Below are positions 24,463 through 45,600 of a stretch of DNA of 64,000 nucleotides, one piece after another. The first letter of the stretch is position 1. Each line of letters begins with the position of its first letter. The stretch covers positions 4,685,071-4,749,070 of the forward strand of contig NC_052401.1 of assembly GCF_009389715.1 (NCBI RefSeq), in the 5' to 3' direction. Origin of the DNA: Phoenix dactylifera (taxonomy: Eukaryota; Streptophyta; Magnoliopsida; Arecales; Arecaceae). The notes under the pieces were generated by a model. It ran no database searches. It saw nothing but the letters and a program-made list of their open reading frames with translations, and was not told where the DNA came from. The translations under genes and the position numbers were made by a program.

Positions 24463-27400
24463 CGCGCGCGCGCATGCATGCATGATTACGAGTCTGCGTT
24501 CACTATCTTAGCATAGTTAATTTTATGCTTCTCTAGATTTAATTCTTGTTTAAATTAAATGCTCAGGTACCATTGGTCATGTGGCCCATGGAAAGTCAAC
24601 TGTTGTAAAAGCTATTTCTGGTGTTCAGGTATTATTTTCACATTTTTTACTTAAGTTTTACCCCTCTGCCAGATTTGTTTAGTTTTGCTTTTAATTTGAG
24701 CATGTCTGTGATTAAGGTATTGAAAGGGATGCTAAATTAGTTCCTGCAGGCATCCCCTGCAAAATTCAGTAATTTATTCCATAGTCATCTTTAGATATAG
24801 CAGCCTCTGATTGATTTTTTAAGTTCTTTCTATGACGTATGATCTTTGAGCAGTTTCTTGTCCTTTGTTTCTTTGCCAAATCTGCATCTTTTGTCCTCAA
24901 TTATGCACTAACCATATCATAGAAGATTTCAATCTTTTTCTTTCCAATTGATAACATTGAGAGAGAAGTGACATGATTAGTAAGCATGTGCAATGAGGAT
25001 TCGAGGAAGCCTAGGTAAAAATAAAGGCTTAAATTTGTGCAGAGGTAAACAAAGATTGCCAAATGGGTATTCTCTATTAAGGCTACGCAATTTTGCAGTC
25101 AATGTCATTGACTGTCAAATGACTCAAAACTAAAATTGATATACATGGACTATTGTGGTTTTATCTGCATGGTAACCTTTTTTTTTCTTTGCTTCCATAT
25201 TTCTGATCCGGTCCTTTTTTCTCTGTATGCAGACTGTTCGTTTTAAGAATGAGTTGGAGAGAAATATCACAATCAAGCTGGGATATGCTAATGCAAAAAT
25301 ATATAAATGTGAAGATGATAGATGTCCACGACCAATGTGCTACAAGTATGATTTTCAATGAGGAGAAATAGTCATTGTTTCTATTTATATTTATTCTTCT
25401 ATTCTAATGATGCAGGGCTTATGGAAGCGGAAAGGAAGATAGCCCTCTATGCGATGTGCCAGGTTTTGAGAACACCAGGATGAAACTCCTAAGGCATGTC
25501 TCATTTGTAGACTGCCCGGTAAGATGGCATGTCTTTAGATCTTCAACTTTTTGTTGTTAGACCATTAGACCTGGTTTTGATTTGTCTTGTTAGTTCATGC
25601 TACCGCTAAAATTGAAGGATCTGTTAGTACTAGTACATGTTAATATAAGCATGCCAAATTACCATCCCAAGAGGGAAGAATTGAATTGCTTTGTCAAGAA
25701 GCCTTCAAGATTATTTCATAACAAGGTAGTTACTGATTTTCTTGAATCATTGTTGTACCAAAGTATATTAGAAGGGATAATACTGAAAGAGGTTCAGGTA
25801 CTGCACCTTATAGCTTTTTAGATGATTCTGGAAACATTAAAAACAGCAAAATTTGGCTGGGAATCCTCTTGACCTTATAACTAAGTGAGCGAACTGTTGA
25901 AACTGTTTTACACAGCAGTTAAATTAGGAAAAATATATGCATGATTTTTACAAAGGAAGCATATAAATTTGGTTTATTCATTTATTGCTTATATATTGGC
26001 TTCATTAATCCAAATAGCTGCTTGATAAATCCTTGTGATATTAGCAAAAATATTTTGGAAAAATCAGCTAAACATCGACTTATCAAAAGCTCTATTCACA
26101 CGGGTTATATGGCATGCCCACAACTTCTTTGCTTCATTCTTGATACAATTATCTATCTTTTGTATATCTAAGCATATAAAATAGTCTGACAAGCTATTAA
26201 GTTTTGTTATTATCAAAGGCTCAATTGCATGGGAATCATACATGATGACTTAATACTTTGGTCTTGTTGGATTAGGTTCAATCTGTATCTTTAATCACAC
26301 TTTGCAAGCCTACCATGGTTTTCGTATCTTGATTGACAATTCTGGGTACCAATCCTCTTGGGGAAGACAACAACTGACTTGTTGTATTTTCTTTTTTCCT
26401 TTTTCTTTTTCACTTATAACTATGCTTTGGTTGAACTTCTTCAATGGAATGTAAACCAAAATTACTGACTTTAAAAAAAAAAAAAAATAGCTTGATGATT
26501 GCCTTCTTGACTTAAAAGTTGTGCTCCATATCTAGACCTCCTTTTGATGGGAAAAAGTCTTGATGATGATCTTTCATGCAGTTATTCAACATGCTATTTT
26601 ATGTTCATTGCAGAGTTATCATAAATGTCACTGGTGGCCAAATAGAAATATTCTATAAATGGGACTTCAGTACCCTTTTTTTTGTTTGTGTGTTTTCTCT
26701 CCCTTCAGCTCTGCAAGACAATGACACCTGTTTTTTCGTCTCTATACGTTGAAAGCAATTCCTGCTTGCTTATTTGCTTCTAAATTTATGAGCATTTGCT
26801 TTTATGAATGTCAATGCTTCTGTTTCCTTATTAGGGCCATGATATTCTTATGGCTACAATGCTCAATGGGGCTGCAATCATGGATGGAGCATTGCTTTTG
26901 ATTGCTGGAAATGAAAGCTGCCCCCAGCCTCAGACTTCTGAGCATCTGGCTGCTGTTGAAATCATGCGACTTCAGCATATTATTATTCTACAGAATAAGA
27001 TTGATCTTATTCAGGAAAGCGTGGCAATTAATCAGCATGAAGCAATCCAGAAATTTATTCAGGTCTGTTTCTTTGACCATCCTGACCCAGAATGCCAGTA
27101 ATTTTCAAGCCAAACTTCAGTCTGTGCTGAGGACTCTCTTCACGAAGTACTCATTGTCTTTAGTTCTTGAATGATGTGCAGGGCACAATTGCTGATGGGG
27201 CACCTGTTGTACCAATCTCTGCTCAGTTGAAGTATAACATTGACGTTGTTTGTGAGTATCTTGTTAACAAAATCCCTATCCCAGAGAGGAACTTTACTTC
27301 ACCACCAAACATGATAGTCATTCGTTCTTTTGATGTGAATAAGCCTGGTTCTGAGGTTGATGAGATAAAAGGTGGTGTTGCGGGTGGAAGTATCCTTAGG

Positions 27401-28985
27401 GTATGTAGTTCCTCGTACAGAAATTTTGATGTCATTAACTATAAGCTTTGGTAGTCATTGCTATTGCAGACTTCTCTTTACATTTTCTTACTGCTACAAT
27501 ATAAATTCCCCGCGATGGTGCTTTTATTGAGGAACTTGGATCCTCTGGATATTGTTTTGTCATGTGGGAGCTGCTTTGACAATCCCCATCTTGCATTATA
27601 TGTTGCCACATTTAGTTTTATGGTTCCATGCAGCATTTAACAAGACAATCTTTTGCTACATGTTTGCTGTTGACCTGTTATAATTTACTCTCTTTTTCTT
27701 GAAAGAATTCAGTTAGCCAACACAATATTTGGTAGGAAAAGGTTTGGATGATGTTGACGATGAATTTGCATAGCTACTTTCCCAATGTGACCCTTATGCT
27801 TTGTTATCCCCTTGTCATTTATATATATAGAGCAACCACATTTTATTATTTTAATTATTTTAAAATTTTTGTAGGGAGTTTTGAAGGTGAACCAGCCTAT
27901 TGAAGTCCGTCCTGGTATTGTTATCAAAGATGAGAGTGGCAACATTAAGTGCACTCCAATATATTCAAGGATAGTCTCACTTTATGCTGAGCAAAATGAG
28001 CTCCAATTTGCAGTTCCTGGGGGTCTCATCGGAGTAGGCACTACGATGGACCCTACACTGACACGTGCTGACAGGCTGGTGGGTCAGGTTCTCGGGCAAG
28101 TTGGGACTCTGCCTGATGTTTTTGTTGAGCTTGAGGTGTGCCAATCTTCTGAGTACCTCTTCCATTCCCGAGTTAGCAGTGCTGAATATGGTGATATGAA
28201 TTATCTTTTTTAAAAAAATTACTAAATTAAATTAGTTAACATAAACATAATTCCAAATTTATGGCTGAAATGATATGTGCAACAGTTCATACGGATCAAG
28301 GTATGGCTCGTCTTAATTAAAAAACTATTTTGTAATTGTCTCTCAGCATGATTTTATGCCTTGGCTGTTGGTTGATTGCTGGCCAAGGAACTTTGGACTC
28401 GAGAGAATTCTATCATGAATTTAGAGGCTCGATTAACTGCTAGGAGACTGCCTCATATCATTTGAATATGCAATTTAAACTTGGAAAATCATGTAGATAA
28501 AGGAAGATTGCAATATTTGTTGTAGATTTACCTGGTAAGCACAAAATGAGCTGAAGGGCCAATTAGAAAGGCCAGAGGCAATAAACCTAGATATGGATGG
28601 AACCATATCCTCTGCGCTGTTCATATATGCCTACAATTTGCTTTGTCTAGCTTTTTGACATACAAATTTGCTGATTTTACAGGTGAATTTTTTCCTCCTC
28701 CGGAGGCTTTTGGGGGTGAGGACAAAGGGCACAGAAAAACAGGGGAAGGTATCTAAGCTTGCAAAGGGTGAGATCCTGATGTTGAACATAGGATCGATGT
28801 CAACAGGGGCACGAGTGGTTGCAGTGAAAAATGATCTAGCTAAGCTGCAGCTCACTGCACCAGTGTGCACAAGCAAAGGGGAGAAGGTGGCCCTCAGCCG
28901 GCGGGTCGAGAAGCATTGGCGTCTCATTGGGTGGGGCCAGATCCAGGCTGGTGTGATCCTTGATGTCCCACCATCCTCTATTTAA
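19531..28985 (+). CDS. EIF2G: Eukaryotic translation initiation factor 2 subunit gamma (eIF2 gamma)
   Basis: The GTPase subunit of eIF2, which brings initiator Met-tRNA to the 40S ribosome in the cytosol. Coding exons are 19531-19636, 24567-24628, 25233-25345, 25416-25518, 26835-27062, 27182-27400, 27875-28135 and 28683-28985. All are GT-AG and the frame is continuous over 464 residues, the normal plant length. Visible motifs: P-loop GHVAHGKS (39-46); zinc-ribbon cysteines C82, C87, C92 and C106; G3 DCPGH (126-130); G4 NKID (182-185); G5 ISAQ (about 216-219); then the two beta-barrel domains ending [10 protein letters not shown]. The start is supported by in-frame [15 protein letters not shown], typical of the family, 30 bases into the second exon. 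The 4.9 kb second intron carries an LTR-like element. The copy appears intact. Confidence 0.97.
20082..22140 (-). mobile_element. LTR-retrotransposon LTR or fragment (Ty3/gypsy-like end) in eIF2 gamma intron
   Basis: Read on the minus strand the element ends CGGGGCGTAACA, the type of terminus frequent in plant Ty3/gypsy LTRs (plus strand TGTTACGCCCCG at 20082). It shares a CCTCATAGGGTTG core (about 21170), a GATCAGG block and a GAGA-rich tract with a second copy near 51.5-53.1 kb, in the same orientation. No polymerase or integrase frame is present, so it is a solo LTR or a noncoding fragment. The right boundary and a target duplication could not be fixed. Confidence 0.6.
22240..22740. repeat. 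GGGTTGG-rich repetitive DNA in eIF2 gamma intron
   Basis: Repeated GGGTTGG/GGGTTA-type words and the mirrored CCAACTTGACCCAACC-type sequence near 22700 suggest a degenerate repeat. No coding frame and no clean ends. Confidence 0.35.
23957..23990. repeat. Poly(C) followed by poly(A) tract
   Basis: A run of C immediately followed by more than 20 A in the second eIF2 gamma intron. Possibly the tail of an old retroposed insertion, but no source is identifiable. Confidence 0.7.
24427..24484. repeat. CT microsatellite joined to an alternating purine-pyrimidine tract
   Basis: A CT run (24427-24457) passes into GTGTGCGCGCGCGCG and then three CATG units up to 24484, ending about 82 bases before the acceptor of the exon carrying the eIF2 gamma P-loop. 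The alternating GC part is a classic Z-DNA-prone sequence. Confidence 0.85.
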
Positions 28986-31900
28986 ATCAAAGAATCTTGC
29001 AGGTGAAGGGAAGCGCAAGAGCACAAAAAATACAGCATTAGGAGATCTGTGAGAAGTCATGTGGGAGGGTAGGCAGCTTCTGGGAACAGTTTTTGTGAGA
29101 TGGAGGAGAAAACATAACAAATGTTGAGAGTTTTGTTGCTTAGTTTGTGTTTCAAGAATTTATCTGATGCCCAGAGAGTATTTATCAGTAATATCAGACT
29201 CCGCAACCACGATATCTCGAATTAAAATGGGTGTATTTTCCTCTTTCAATGATGTAAACCAATACTGCATGTCTGCATCTGTTGCTTCTGGAGTTCTTTC
29301 AGTCGCACTGCTGATGTTGGGAACTGAAAGTTGTATAGAGCTGGAATTATGGCAGCTTGGATAGATGATGTTGGACAACTGAACTTTCTCCCCAAGTGGA
29401 CCCGTTGTTTGTTACGACCATCTGTGGCCCGTCGTTCCCTGTTTGTTAAACCATTGTTTTAATGTCCAGACCGCTGATTGAATTGGAAAAATGCTTGGGT
29501 GATGGGTTCTTCGGTTCAAATAGACCACAATATCAGATATTTTACTAAATATAATTATTAGTTAATCATCAATAAAATAATTTTGAAATGTTTTTACAGT
29601 TACTGGCACTCTGGAGGAACGTTTAGTCGTAATGGCGATTGCTGTCATGTATCTTCATCTATGACTCAAATTTGAATCTACCAACAGACCTCGGAGGTTA
29701 AATTGTGGTTGTCGTAATGGAACCATGATTAATTCTCAATATATTAACTAAATTTTAAAGATAAAAGCAATAAAAGTAATGAGGATTAGCTCAAGCATGC
29801 AGCTAGATACTGCAAGATAAGTCGATTTTTGATTATAAAAGCTGATTTTTTATTAAAAAAACAAAATTCTTTTCCAGCCCATCCAAAAGGTTGATATTAA
29901 AAAAAAAAAAAAAAAAAAACTTTGACCAGGATCCATGAAAATGTTGATGATCTCGACGCGACCGGTTCACCTTAACGCCCATCAGAAAAAAAGCGTTCCC
30001 CAAACACGGACTGCGTTGAGACCTCCTCCACCTCCCCAAACACGAATAGCTGAATGAAGATGCTTCCGTGGTCGGCCTTCGCAAAATTCGATCATGGCGG
30101 CGCAACCTGAAGATGGAAATTCGACCACGTACGACTACTGCTCCTGTCTTCTTTGTTCCAAACCTTGGACCCCTTTTCTTCTCCCCCCCTCTCTTCCTTG
30201 TTCCAAATCCAACTCAAAAGGATCCGTACTAACAGCCATTTCATCTGTCTTGCACATAGCCAATATAAACTATTAGCTTATCGCCAACATTTTATAGAGC
30301 ATGAAACTCCATAGGTTTCCCTTCTCTCAAGAGAGCATTTATGAGTAATGTTGCTACTGTTTCTTCCTTTTATTGTGGTTGATCATACCTGAATTGTACG
30401 ACCCAGCATTGATGCATGCTCCCTGATGTCTCTCTCATAAGATTTTTACACTCAGCATCTGCCCCTAAGAACTGACAAGAAGCTGAGAGCATTCAATTAC
30501 TCAATAAAGGCAATGCTTGTCCATCCAACTTCATTGCTGCACAAGCAGTTAAAATGTAAAATACTGTTCTGTGCATTTCATGAATATTAATTCCACAAAA
30601 AAAAATAAAATTAAAATACGGACATATCATATTCACATTGAAGACAACCAATTCAAAGATACAATGATAAACTATTCTGGCTAAGATCAGAACAAAGCCT
30701 TTTAACATACTCGGAAAAAAAAAGGCAAGATTGATGGAACTGAGTCAGTAAATAGGCATTTTCTGTGCAAATGCTTCCTGCTGCTGTTCTTATTTTCAGT
30801 TGCAAAATGTAGCCTGTAACTTGTATCTCTATCTTAGTTAGCTTATCTACCATTAAATCTTTCAGTGGCAACTGGTCTCTGAATTTCTTAAAGTTCAATC
30901 CAGACTCCTCAGGAATTAGAGGTTGGCCATGGTGCTGAGCACCATCAGCGAGAAGTAATGTCGGTGAGCAAATCATGAGGGCCATATTACTTATCGTTAA
31001 ATATTGTCATGAGTTTTCCCATCTTTTCCTCCTCAGCCTTTAAACCTGCCAAACACGTGCACTCGGTCTTTAATTTTTAAATCATGAACAACGATTTCAT
31101 TGGCAAAGGAAATTATTATGCATGCAAAGATGCAGAAATTTCAAATCAAGGCCATGGAAAATATTAGTTCTGGCACAGAATTGGCATCAATATATTCAGG
31201 AAACCATTGCCTGTATTTCTAGAATATGTCCTCATTTTTTAAAATGCCAAAAGTTGTACACTCTGTATATTGCTGGAACATACCAGAAGATAAGTGTTCC
31301 ATAAAGATATTCTGAAAAAAGCCTTTGCATGTGCACGTACCTTGGAGCATAAATGCTGAATTTTGTGTGCACACCTGAGTTTGCATTTTGTAACCTAAAC
31401 GTATTGTTATATTGTACTTTGTTATGAGGAATAACGACTGTATATATAATCATTCATTATAAGCCCATGATGCATAACAAATACATGCATGGAGCCAGCA
31501 TGCAGGCACCAGCGAATGCATAATACTTCCCATGACACTCGAGCATGTTTTGTTGAACCTTCATTTACCTTATTTTTATCGCCGCGAATAGATGGAACCA
31601 CTTCTGCTACATTCGCTGCAATTCTTAATTTTACATGAATTATTCTGCTGCCTCTCGAGGCCAAATTAATAAAAGCTTAAGGATTTTTAATTTGGCCAAG
31701 ATCAAGTTACACTTGGTAAAACTCTTAAAACAATTGCACTTTTTTTTCCGAATTAGATGATGTAAATCTTACATTAATAATCCAAGCAATTTGGATGAGT
31801 TCTACATCTCTAAACTACTTGCATACCACCAAAAAACAAACCTAGGCGGAGCCTCACCTTCAAACCTGTCTCACCCCTGTTAGTCTGGACTTTTAACCAG

Positions 31901-32400
31901 ACCTGTGCCTCAAAGAGTATGGACCCAGTAACCAAGCATAAGCACAAGAAAAAATTGCTCGTGAATTTAAATTTCCACTCGAGAACCTAACATCATTCTA
32001 CCAATTGCTAACGCCTCTACCAAGTATAAACCCAACACTGATTCATTCAAATTAAATTTGCCTTGAGGTATACACACTTTCCCCTAAATACCATTCCAGG
32101 AGATCTCAGAACCACCAATGGTTATGGTAAAACTAACCTGATGCATCATCAGATATCATGACCTCAAGAAATAGTCTATAAGTGAAGCATATCGAAGCAC
32201 GATACTCGAGGAACAAAAATTTCCAACCACACCTCATAACAAAATTTTAGAACTCTCGAACTTGAAAAGCAAGATATCCAAGACACTGTTTGACACAATA
32301 AACAAAATTCTGCCCAAGCAAATTTAAGTTTCCAATTTCACTAAAGTGTAGAAACCCAGAACTGATACAGGCTATCAAAATCTTAAACCTAAACCCCTCT
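28986..32400. other. eIF2 gamma 3' UTR and intergenic DNA between convergent genes
   Basis: The first few hundred bases are probably the eIF2 gamma 3' UTR. The remainder holds a poly(A) run (about 29899-29920) and several open frames of 60-110 codons (for example minus 30985-30653 and 31664-31422) without recognisable domains. A possible small exon with donor AAG|GTAAAT near 31569 (minus) does not splice in frame to the next acceptor. I call no gene here. Confidence 0.5.
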
Positions 32401-32406
32401 GGACTT

Positions 32407-39527
<7,121 letters not shown>

Positions 39528-39584
39528 CGCGCTCCTCCGGTTCGGCGCTGCGAGATTCGATCTTGGCGGCAGTGAAGGGGAGTA

Positions 39585-39632
39585 CAGAAGGAGGCTTTAT
39601 CGACGGAGCGCCTCTCGGGTTATAAACCCTAG
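39585..39632 (-). promoter_or_regulatory. RPL5 core promoter: telo-box and TATA-like motif
   Basis: AAACCCTAG (39624-39632, plus strand) is a telo-box, common in plant ribosomal protein promoters. On the minus strand it overlaps a TTTATAA TATA-like motif at about 39620, roughly 95 bases upstream of the RPL5 ATG. A start site near 39590 would give a leader of about 60 bases. The start is inferred. Confidence 0.55.
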
Positions 39633-39639
39633 CAGTCAG

Positions 39640-42400
39640 ATCTAACGGCTATGGTTCCTTCTCGCGGACCGACGGTCCAGATCGTTCGCGCAATGGCTTG
39701 GTGGGCATTTTACTAATTTAGTAGGTTGTTTTATTATATAAATGGCCTTACAATTGTTAAAATTTACAACTGAGGCAAGGGTTACGGTGGGACCATGGGA
39801 TTTCCATACGGGATGCAATCTATGATTGGGCTAACAAACTAAATCTCAGACATGATCCAACCGAAAGCTCGACGTCTCGATACCAAACTTCATATCAGTG
39901 CTGCACTAGTACAGTATTGATATGGTACGGTATAGAATTTTTTTGGTATACCAAGTGTTAATCAGTATGATACAGTATAATTCGTACCGTTTGGTTCAGA
40001 CTGATATGGCATACCTTCATGTATTTCTATCGACATAATATTAACTAGATTCATAAAATAATAATGTTTAAATATCTTTCATGGGACTTTTTTAGCTGAC
40101 TTTCAAGTTTGCCATCCAAGTTCCAGCCTCTTATCCGACAAACAGATGCATACACTTTGCCTTTTTCCTCAAGTCAATCACCAATCATCCATATACCCTG
40201 CTAATTTTTGCATTTAGTGCATAACGAATCGGAAAAAATACAGCGGTTGGATGCAATTTTCTTTGTGAACATATGCACATAAATGTCCATGTGGTAAGTA
40301 ACTACATGAAAATTATTCCCTACATGAGTTCCATTGTGTGATAATTACATATATTTCCATGATTTTGGCATCTCACATTATGCTTGTTTCTCTCTCTCAT
40401 GCCCACCTGAAATAGAATAGAAGAAAATCTCTTGGTGATAAGCTTGGTGTAGCGTGGACGACTTGAATTATTTGAGTTCTAGCAGCTGCACATCCACCTC
40501 AAGGGCTAAAATCAACTCAACTTGATTTTTTGAGACATGCCAGACTTTGGCTTAGCTTGCATGAAATATGAACTTTTTTCGCTAGGAAAAGCTACTTCGA
40601 GATGATTTGAGGAGAAGATGGAGCACAAGGTGTCACAATGAAGAGAGGAACATGGCAAGAGCGAGGCTGGCCAATGGTGTGGTATATGTTTGTGTCCAAA
40701 CTTGCACTCAATGCCTACTCTAGCTTGTTAGCTAAGAAAAAGGAGGGGCATGGCTTGAGTTTGAACTGCTTTCTACCCGGGCTTCAATAGAACTGCTCCG
40801 AGGCAGCTGGAAAGTTCTTTAAATGGTGCACACTAACCTTGTATTCAAAGTCACAGAAATTCTTAGTTTGAATGTGATTATGCATTCATATCTAAAGCTT
40901 TTAACCAGTTCAACCAATTTGCAACTGGTAACACTTGAGCTTTTAACCAGTCCAGCTTCATGTAACTGGTACTACTTGAGCTTTTAACCCAATCTAATCC
41001 AAATATTCAAAGGAGATGGACTCACATTTGAATGGAAAGGAGGCCGAAACAGCTGCCTCACCTGGATCCCCTCCTTTCTTCTTATCTTACCTTGTTAGTG
41101 CTGCAAAAACATGCTAGAAAAGAGGTGGTCCAAGAACAGTTTCTGTGCTGCTGGAATGATGCTCTAAGAGAAGGAACAGGATGTGGAGTATTTAATAATA
41201 CAGAGATATGTTCTCTGCTATGATAGCTATATAGGATGCCATGCAAAAGTCACTATAACTGATGGATCAAGTTTTTAACTTAGTAATACATGTGTTGCTC
41301 ATTATCAGAAATAAAGTGTTTTTGCCCCCTTGCTGGGCATTTCTGCTGAACATTCTTGGTGCACCTGCCTTCTTTGTGTTATTTGGAAAGATGGTTTGAG
41401 AAAAGGCACAACATCCTGATGCACTTCTCATTCTGTTGCCAGTCAAATGCCTTATCCTGAATTTTGAGCTCCAATTCGTATACCAAGTTGCTTGATAAGG
41501 AGTGTGGAGGGATACGAACTTGCTTGTAATGGCCCCAATGATGGCCAGCCTCACGCTTGCTGAAGATGTTTTGCTTTTTTCTGAAGTTAACATCAACCAA
41601 CACCTCATCTCAAGCATCTGCATTTCAGAGAATGAGCCCTGGAGACCAACTTAGGCACTACTACTGAAGAAAATAGCTGTAATATTAGTGGAGCACCACA
41701 TTGAAGACTAGTTAGTGGAGCACACCAATGTGGTGAAAAATTGGATCGACGCAGCATCTCCTGGCTGAAGCTGACATCAATGCAGCCATAATGAGTTCAT
41801 AGAGCCATCAATTCCTTTGAAATCTATGCATGCTTATGATCTTCCAATGCAATCCAACGTAACAGAGTATGCCCTGTTCCATGGTTATCTGTGAAGCACA
41901 CAAATGAGTTTTAACAGTGTCATGCACACTGCAGCCAAAAGATGTTCACATGCTCACAAATCATTAACACCAGTAGTTCGACTACCATCAGATGATCAGA
42001 AAACTGAAAACCTACTAGTATCCAATTAAGTATTACCAACTCAGCATCAAAAACTTGCATTATTTACTGAATGACTCAATTATCAAGAACCAAATCTAAG
42101 GACAAGCATATACACTTGTGCCATCTCATGTCCATGAAAGAAAGGCCATTCATCCTAAAGGTTTCCTCATCAGGATTACAAGCAATGTTGCAACCATTTC
42201 TAATAATCTGGAAACTGACACGGAAGAATATCACATCCACATAATTAAATGTAAATATTCTGGTCACAATGAAAACAAGTTATTAATAAAAAATCAACAC
42301 TGGTGTTAAATTTAAATAACTTTCAATAAAGCCACTTGCAAGAAGCCACCACAAAATTTATGGCATAAGCCCATCTGGAATCATCTTGTGTCTGGATATG
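39640..42400. other. Intergenic DNA upstream of RPL5 and downstream of the FAM136A-like gene
   Basis: Contains GGTATGGTACGG/GGTACC-type imperfect repeats around 39900-40015, similar in style to 55850-55970. Otherwise only short frames. The minus-strand frame at 41267-41623 (118 codons) shows no recognisable domain. The part right of about 42,000 may include the 3' UTR of the next gene. Confidence 0.45.
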
Positions 42401-42636
42401 AAAGATGAATGATAAGTATTAGTTTTTAGAAGTACATGGATGAACAATGAGTCTAATGAGTTGATACTTTTTCTCAAGCCACTTCATTTGGAAGTATAGC
42501 CGACCTCCCATCCAGCCTGCAGCTGAAAAATTCTACTGAAGATATCTCAATATTACAAAGTCTCTGAAAAGAATTGGTCACATCTTTATCTTGAATGATG
42601 ATGTTCTGAATTATTGAAGCAAACTGGGTTAAACTC

Positions 42637-45600
42637 TCAACTGATAGAGAGAGAGGCCTTGATACGGTCAGCAATGTGAGGAAGAGTTTTTATATTGTCG
42701 TCAATGGCCTGATTGACACAGGACTCCAAGTCATTCATGGCACTTGTTTTAATCTGCTGGAGTTTTGCTGCTTCAAACTTGTCTTGGCATACCATTAGAG
42801 ACCGGTTCATTCGTTCCTGAAGAGGAAAAGAAATAAGTTGAGTTGCAATGACAGGGGGAAAAAGCTAGCGCATGGTACTTGTTCTGATATTGCAGTGTTT
42901 ACATAGTTGTAGATTCATAGCTTATGAATATCAAAGAAATATTATGAAGATGTAAGTTATAACAAAGCATCCTACTACTGTCATATAATTCATAGATGGC
43001 CACTAGAGCATTAGACAAAGCAAAATGATTTTGATGCTAGTATTATTCTGTTCATAGTCCATAGGCTGAAAATTGATATTTGCATGGATAGATCCCTGAT
43101 ATTATCTTCACAAGTGAAATAATGTCATAAGAACTAACAACCTTGCTAAAATACAACCTTGAGACTCTCCATAGTACATACTAGAAGTTGAAAGTTCCAA
43201 ACTTCTTCACTCTTTTATTGCATGGTTGAAAGTTGAAACACGGTATGAAGCTACAATCCAGATCTCGTATTATTCACCAACCTAAATTTTCTCCTATTTT
43301 GTACAGCTATACTTTAAAAAAAAAAAAAAAAAACATCCCATTTGTGTGTCTGTTCATTGTTTGAACCAATGTTCAGAATGACGAAATTTAATGAACTGAA
43401 AATTAATGGAGGATGATATTGACTTATAAATTACTGTTGAATGCTGCTAAGTTGATACTTCCCATTGGCTCACTAAACTAATTTATTATGTTATGTTTCT
43501 CATTACCATTAGATTTTAAATGTATTAATGTTGGGTCCCCTTTGACCTCTAGGCACCTGCCTAACAGCTCAGTGCTAGGAGGCCATTGGGCCTACCCACC
43601 TACCAGGTGCAGTTTTTAAAATGTTTTTTCTGATTAAAAATTATATTTCTCCTAAAATCAATTCGAATATGGAACCACATCCTATATGTCATGCTATTAT
43701 TGCATGTGCTTTATGAGGAAAAGAAATCAAAAGAGGGAGGAGAAATGAAATTGTCCATCTCTCTGTGCAAACACCTATTTGGTATCTGAGGCTTCAAATG
43801 CACCAATTTGAGAGTTTGGATTTGGCTGAGTGAAATGAGATGAGATGAGAATTTCCAATCAGCAGTATCAAGAAGAAGCTGGTTCTTTTTCTTCTCTGGA
43901 GATAGAAATGGACGTAGCAGGTTAGGTAGGAATGAGAGGGAGAAAAAAAGGTACGAGAGGTGTTTCTACAAACTGTTCCATACAAATTTGTGACTAGTCA
44001 AATTGTTACAAATGCAATATAACAATCCTAAATACTAAAAGTTTATAAGACCAATATAAATCACACTAGCTAGTACTGTCATGGCACTACACTATTACTA
44101 AGTGAGTAATATTTGAGTGTGGTAAAAATTATAAAATCTGAATAACTAAGAAAATCAAAAGAAAACTCTATACATACACACATATATACTGAAAGATATA
44201 AGATATGTTAACTTAAGATAATATTTAACCTAAGAGTGTTCTGCTTGCATTATCAATTGCTATATTAGAATTATAACATGCTTTATACTCAAGCATGCAA
44301 TCAAAAGATATTGCAAGCTCCAATAATACCCTTTTTACATCTCCCATTTCTAAATTATTGCATCTTTTACAAGAAAATGAAGTATAATAAGAACAACGAA
44401 TAATTATTAAAATTAGAAATGAGAGTTCTTGCATTGATCCAATGCTAATCTGATGCATGCAAGTGCGGACTTACATAATTCAAGCAAAAGTCCTAAAAGC
44501 ATAGAACCTGCAATTTGAAAAAGAAAACACATCTTTTGCATAAAATACTTTTATCAACTGTCCCCCTTACTCCTCTAGTGACCTTGTATTCCTTCTTCAA
44601 ACATCTTGCGCATACTATATCCCTTTGCTCCAAATGTAAGATTACTCGTTCAATTGCCTTTGGACCATCCTCCACCAAAAGTCCAGATTGATTGCATCTC
44701 AAAGAAGTCAACTAAGAAACTTCAAAAAGGGTCCAGAAATGTAATTTCCTATACTTGCCCATCCTGGTTGATAGACATATCCACAGGTGTCTTTTGCACC
44801 CAAGATGGGATTTTGCAGCCTCAAAACATCAAATAATTGGCTTCAAGCCCCTGCATTTATGTTTATATCATCATCCAAGTCTTGAGTACTCACAAGTCCT
44901 GTTGCAATACATTGATTTAGATACAACAAGGACCCATGCTTCATCTTCTCCAACGATTTAAATTTACGATTACGATTGACCTTTGTAGCAGGAATCTTCC
45001 ACTTAGAGCAGTGCATCCGCTTCGAAATCTCCTCATAAACTAATCCTTGCACCTGCTTTCTAAGCATTTCCTCCTTTCCTTTTTTATGAGAGCCACTTTC
45101 CCTTACCCATGCTTTTCCACATCCACACCCGCTTCTGATAACTAAGGGATCGACAGCTACAATGAACCATCATAATTGCTGAAATGTTTTCTTACTCATA
45201 TTCTGGAGTGTTAGTCCAATGCCCCAAATTAACGGCTGTAATTTCTCTTGTTTCCCTTTTTTGGAACCAAGCATGTGATATCTCGCAATAATGAAAACCT
45301 TAGGCACCCAATCATCCATCCCCAACAATCAACTCAACTCAAACTATTAATCACAAGACACCACAACTCGCCAAAATTTATCTTCATAGCAAACAACAGC
45401 AAATATGTCAATCAAAGAAAAATCAAAGAAGTCAATTTGGCTTATTGAAGCAAAGGAAGAACAAAATCAAGAATACCTGAAATTTGGCCATTTCAGTTTC
45501 GACAAGATTATTGGCATTGAGAACCGGAACACTGCAATGCTCCACGCAGTTGTTTATATCCTCCTGCCTCCTCCTCCTATCGAAGCATTCATATGCACAT

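Noticed and set aside
30094-30276. ATGGCGGCGCAACC start with a 60-codon frame
   Set aside because: Good start context, but no downstream exon and no recognisable product; not enough to call a gene.
31422-31664. Minus-strand frame with a possible donor AAG|GTAAAT
   Set aside because: The only nearby acceptor gives an immediate stop; splicing cannot be made consistent.
41267-41623. 118-codon minus-strand frame
   Set aside because: No domain or splice context; an overlapping frame of similar length occurs in another phase.
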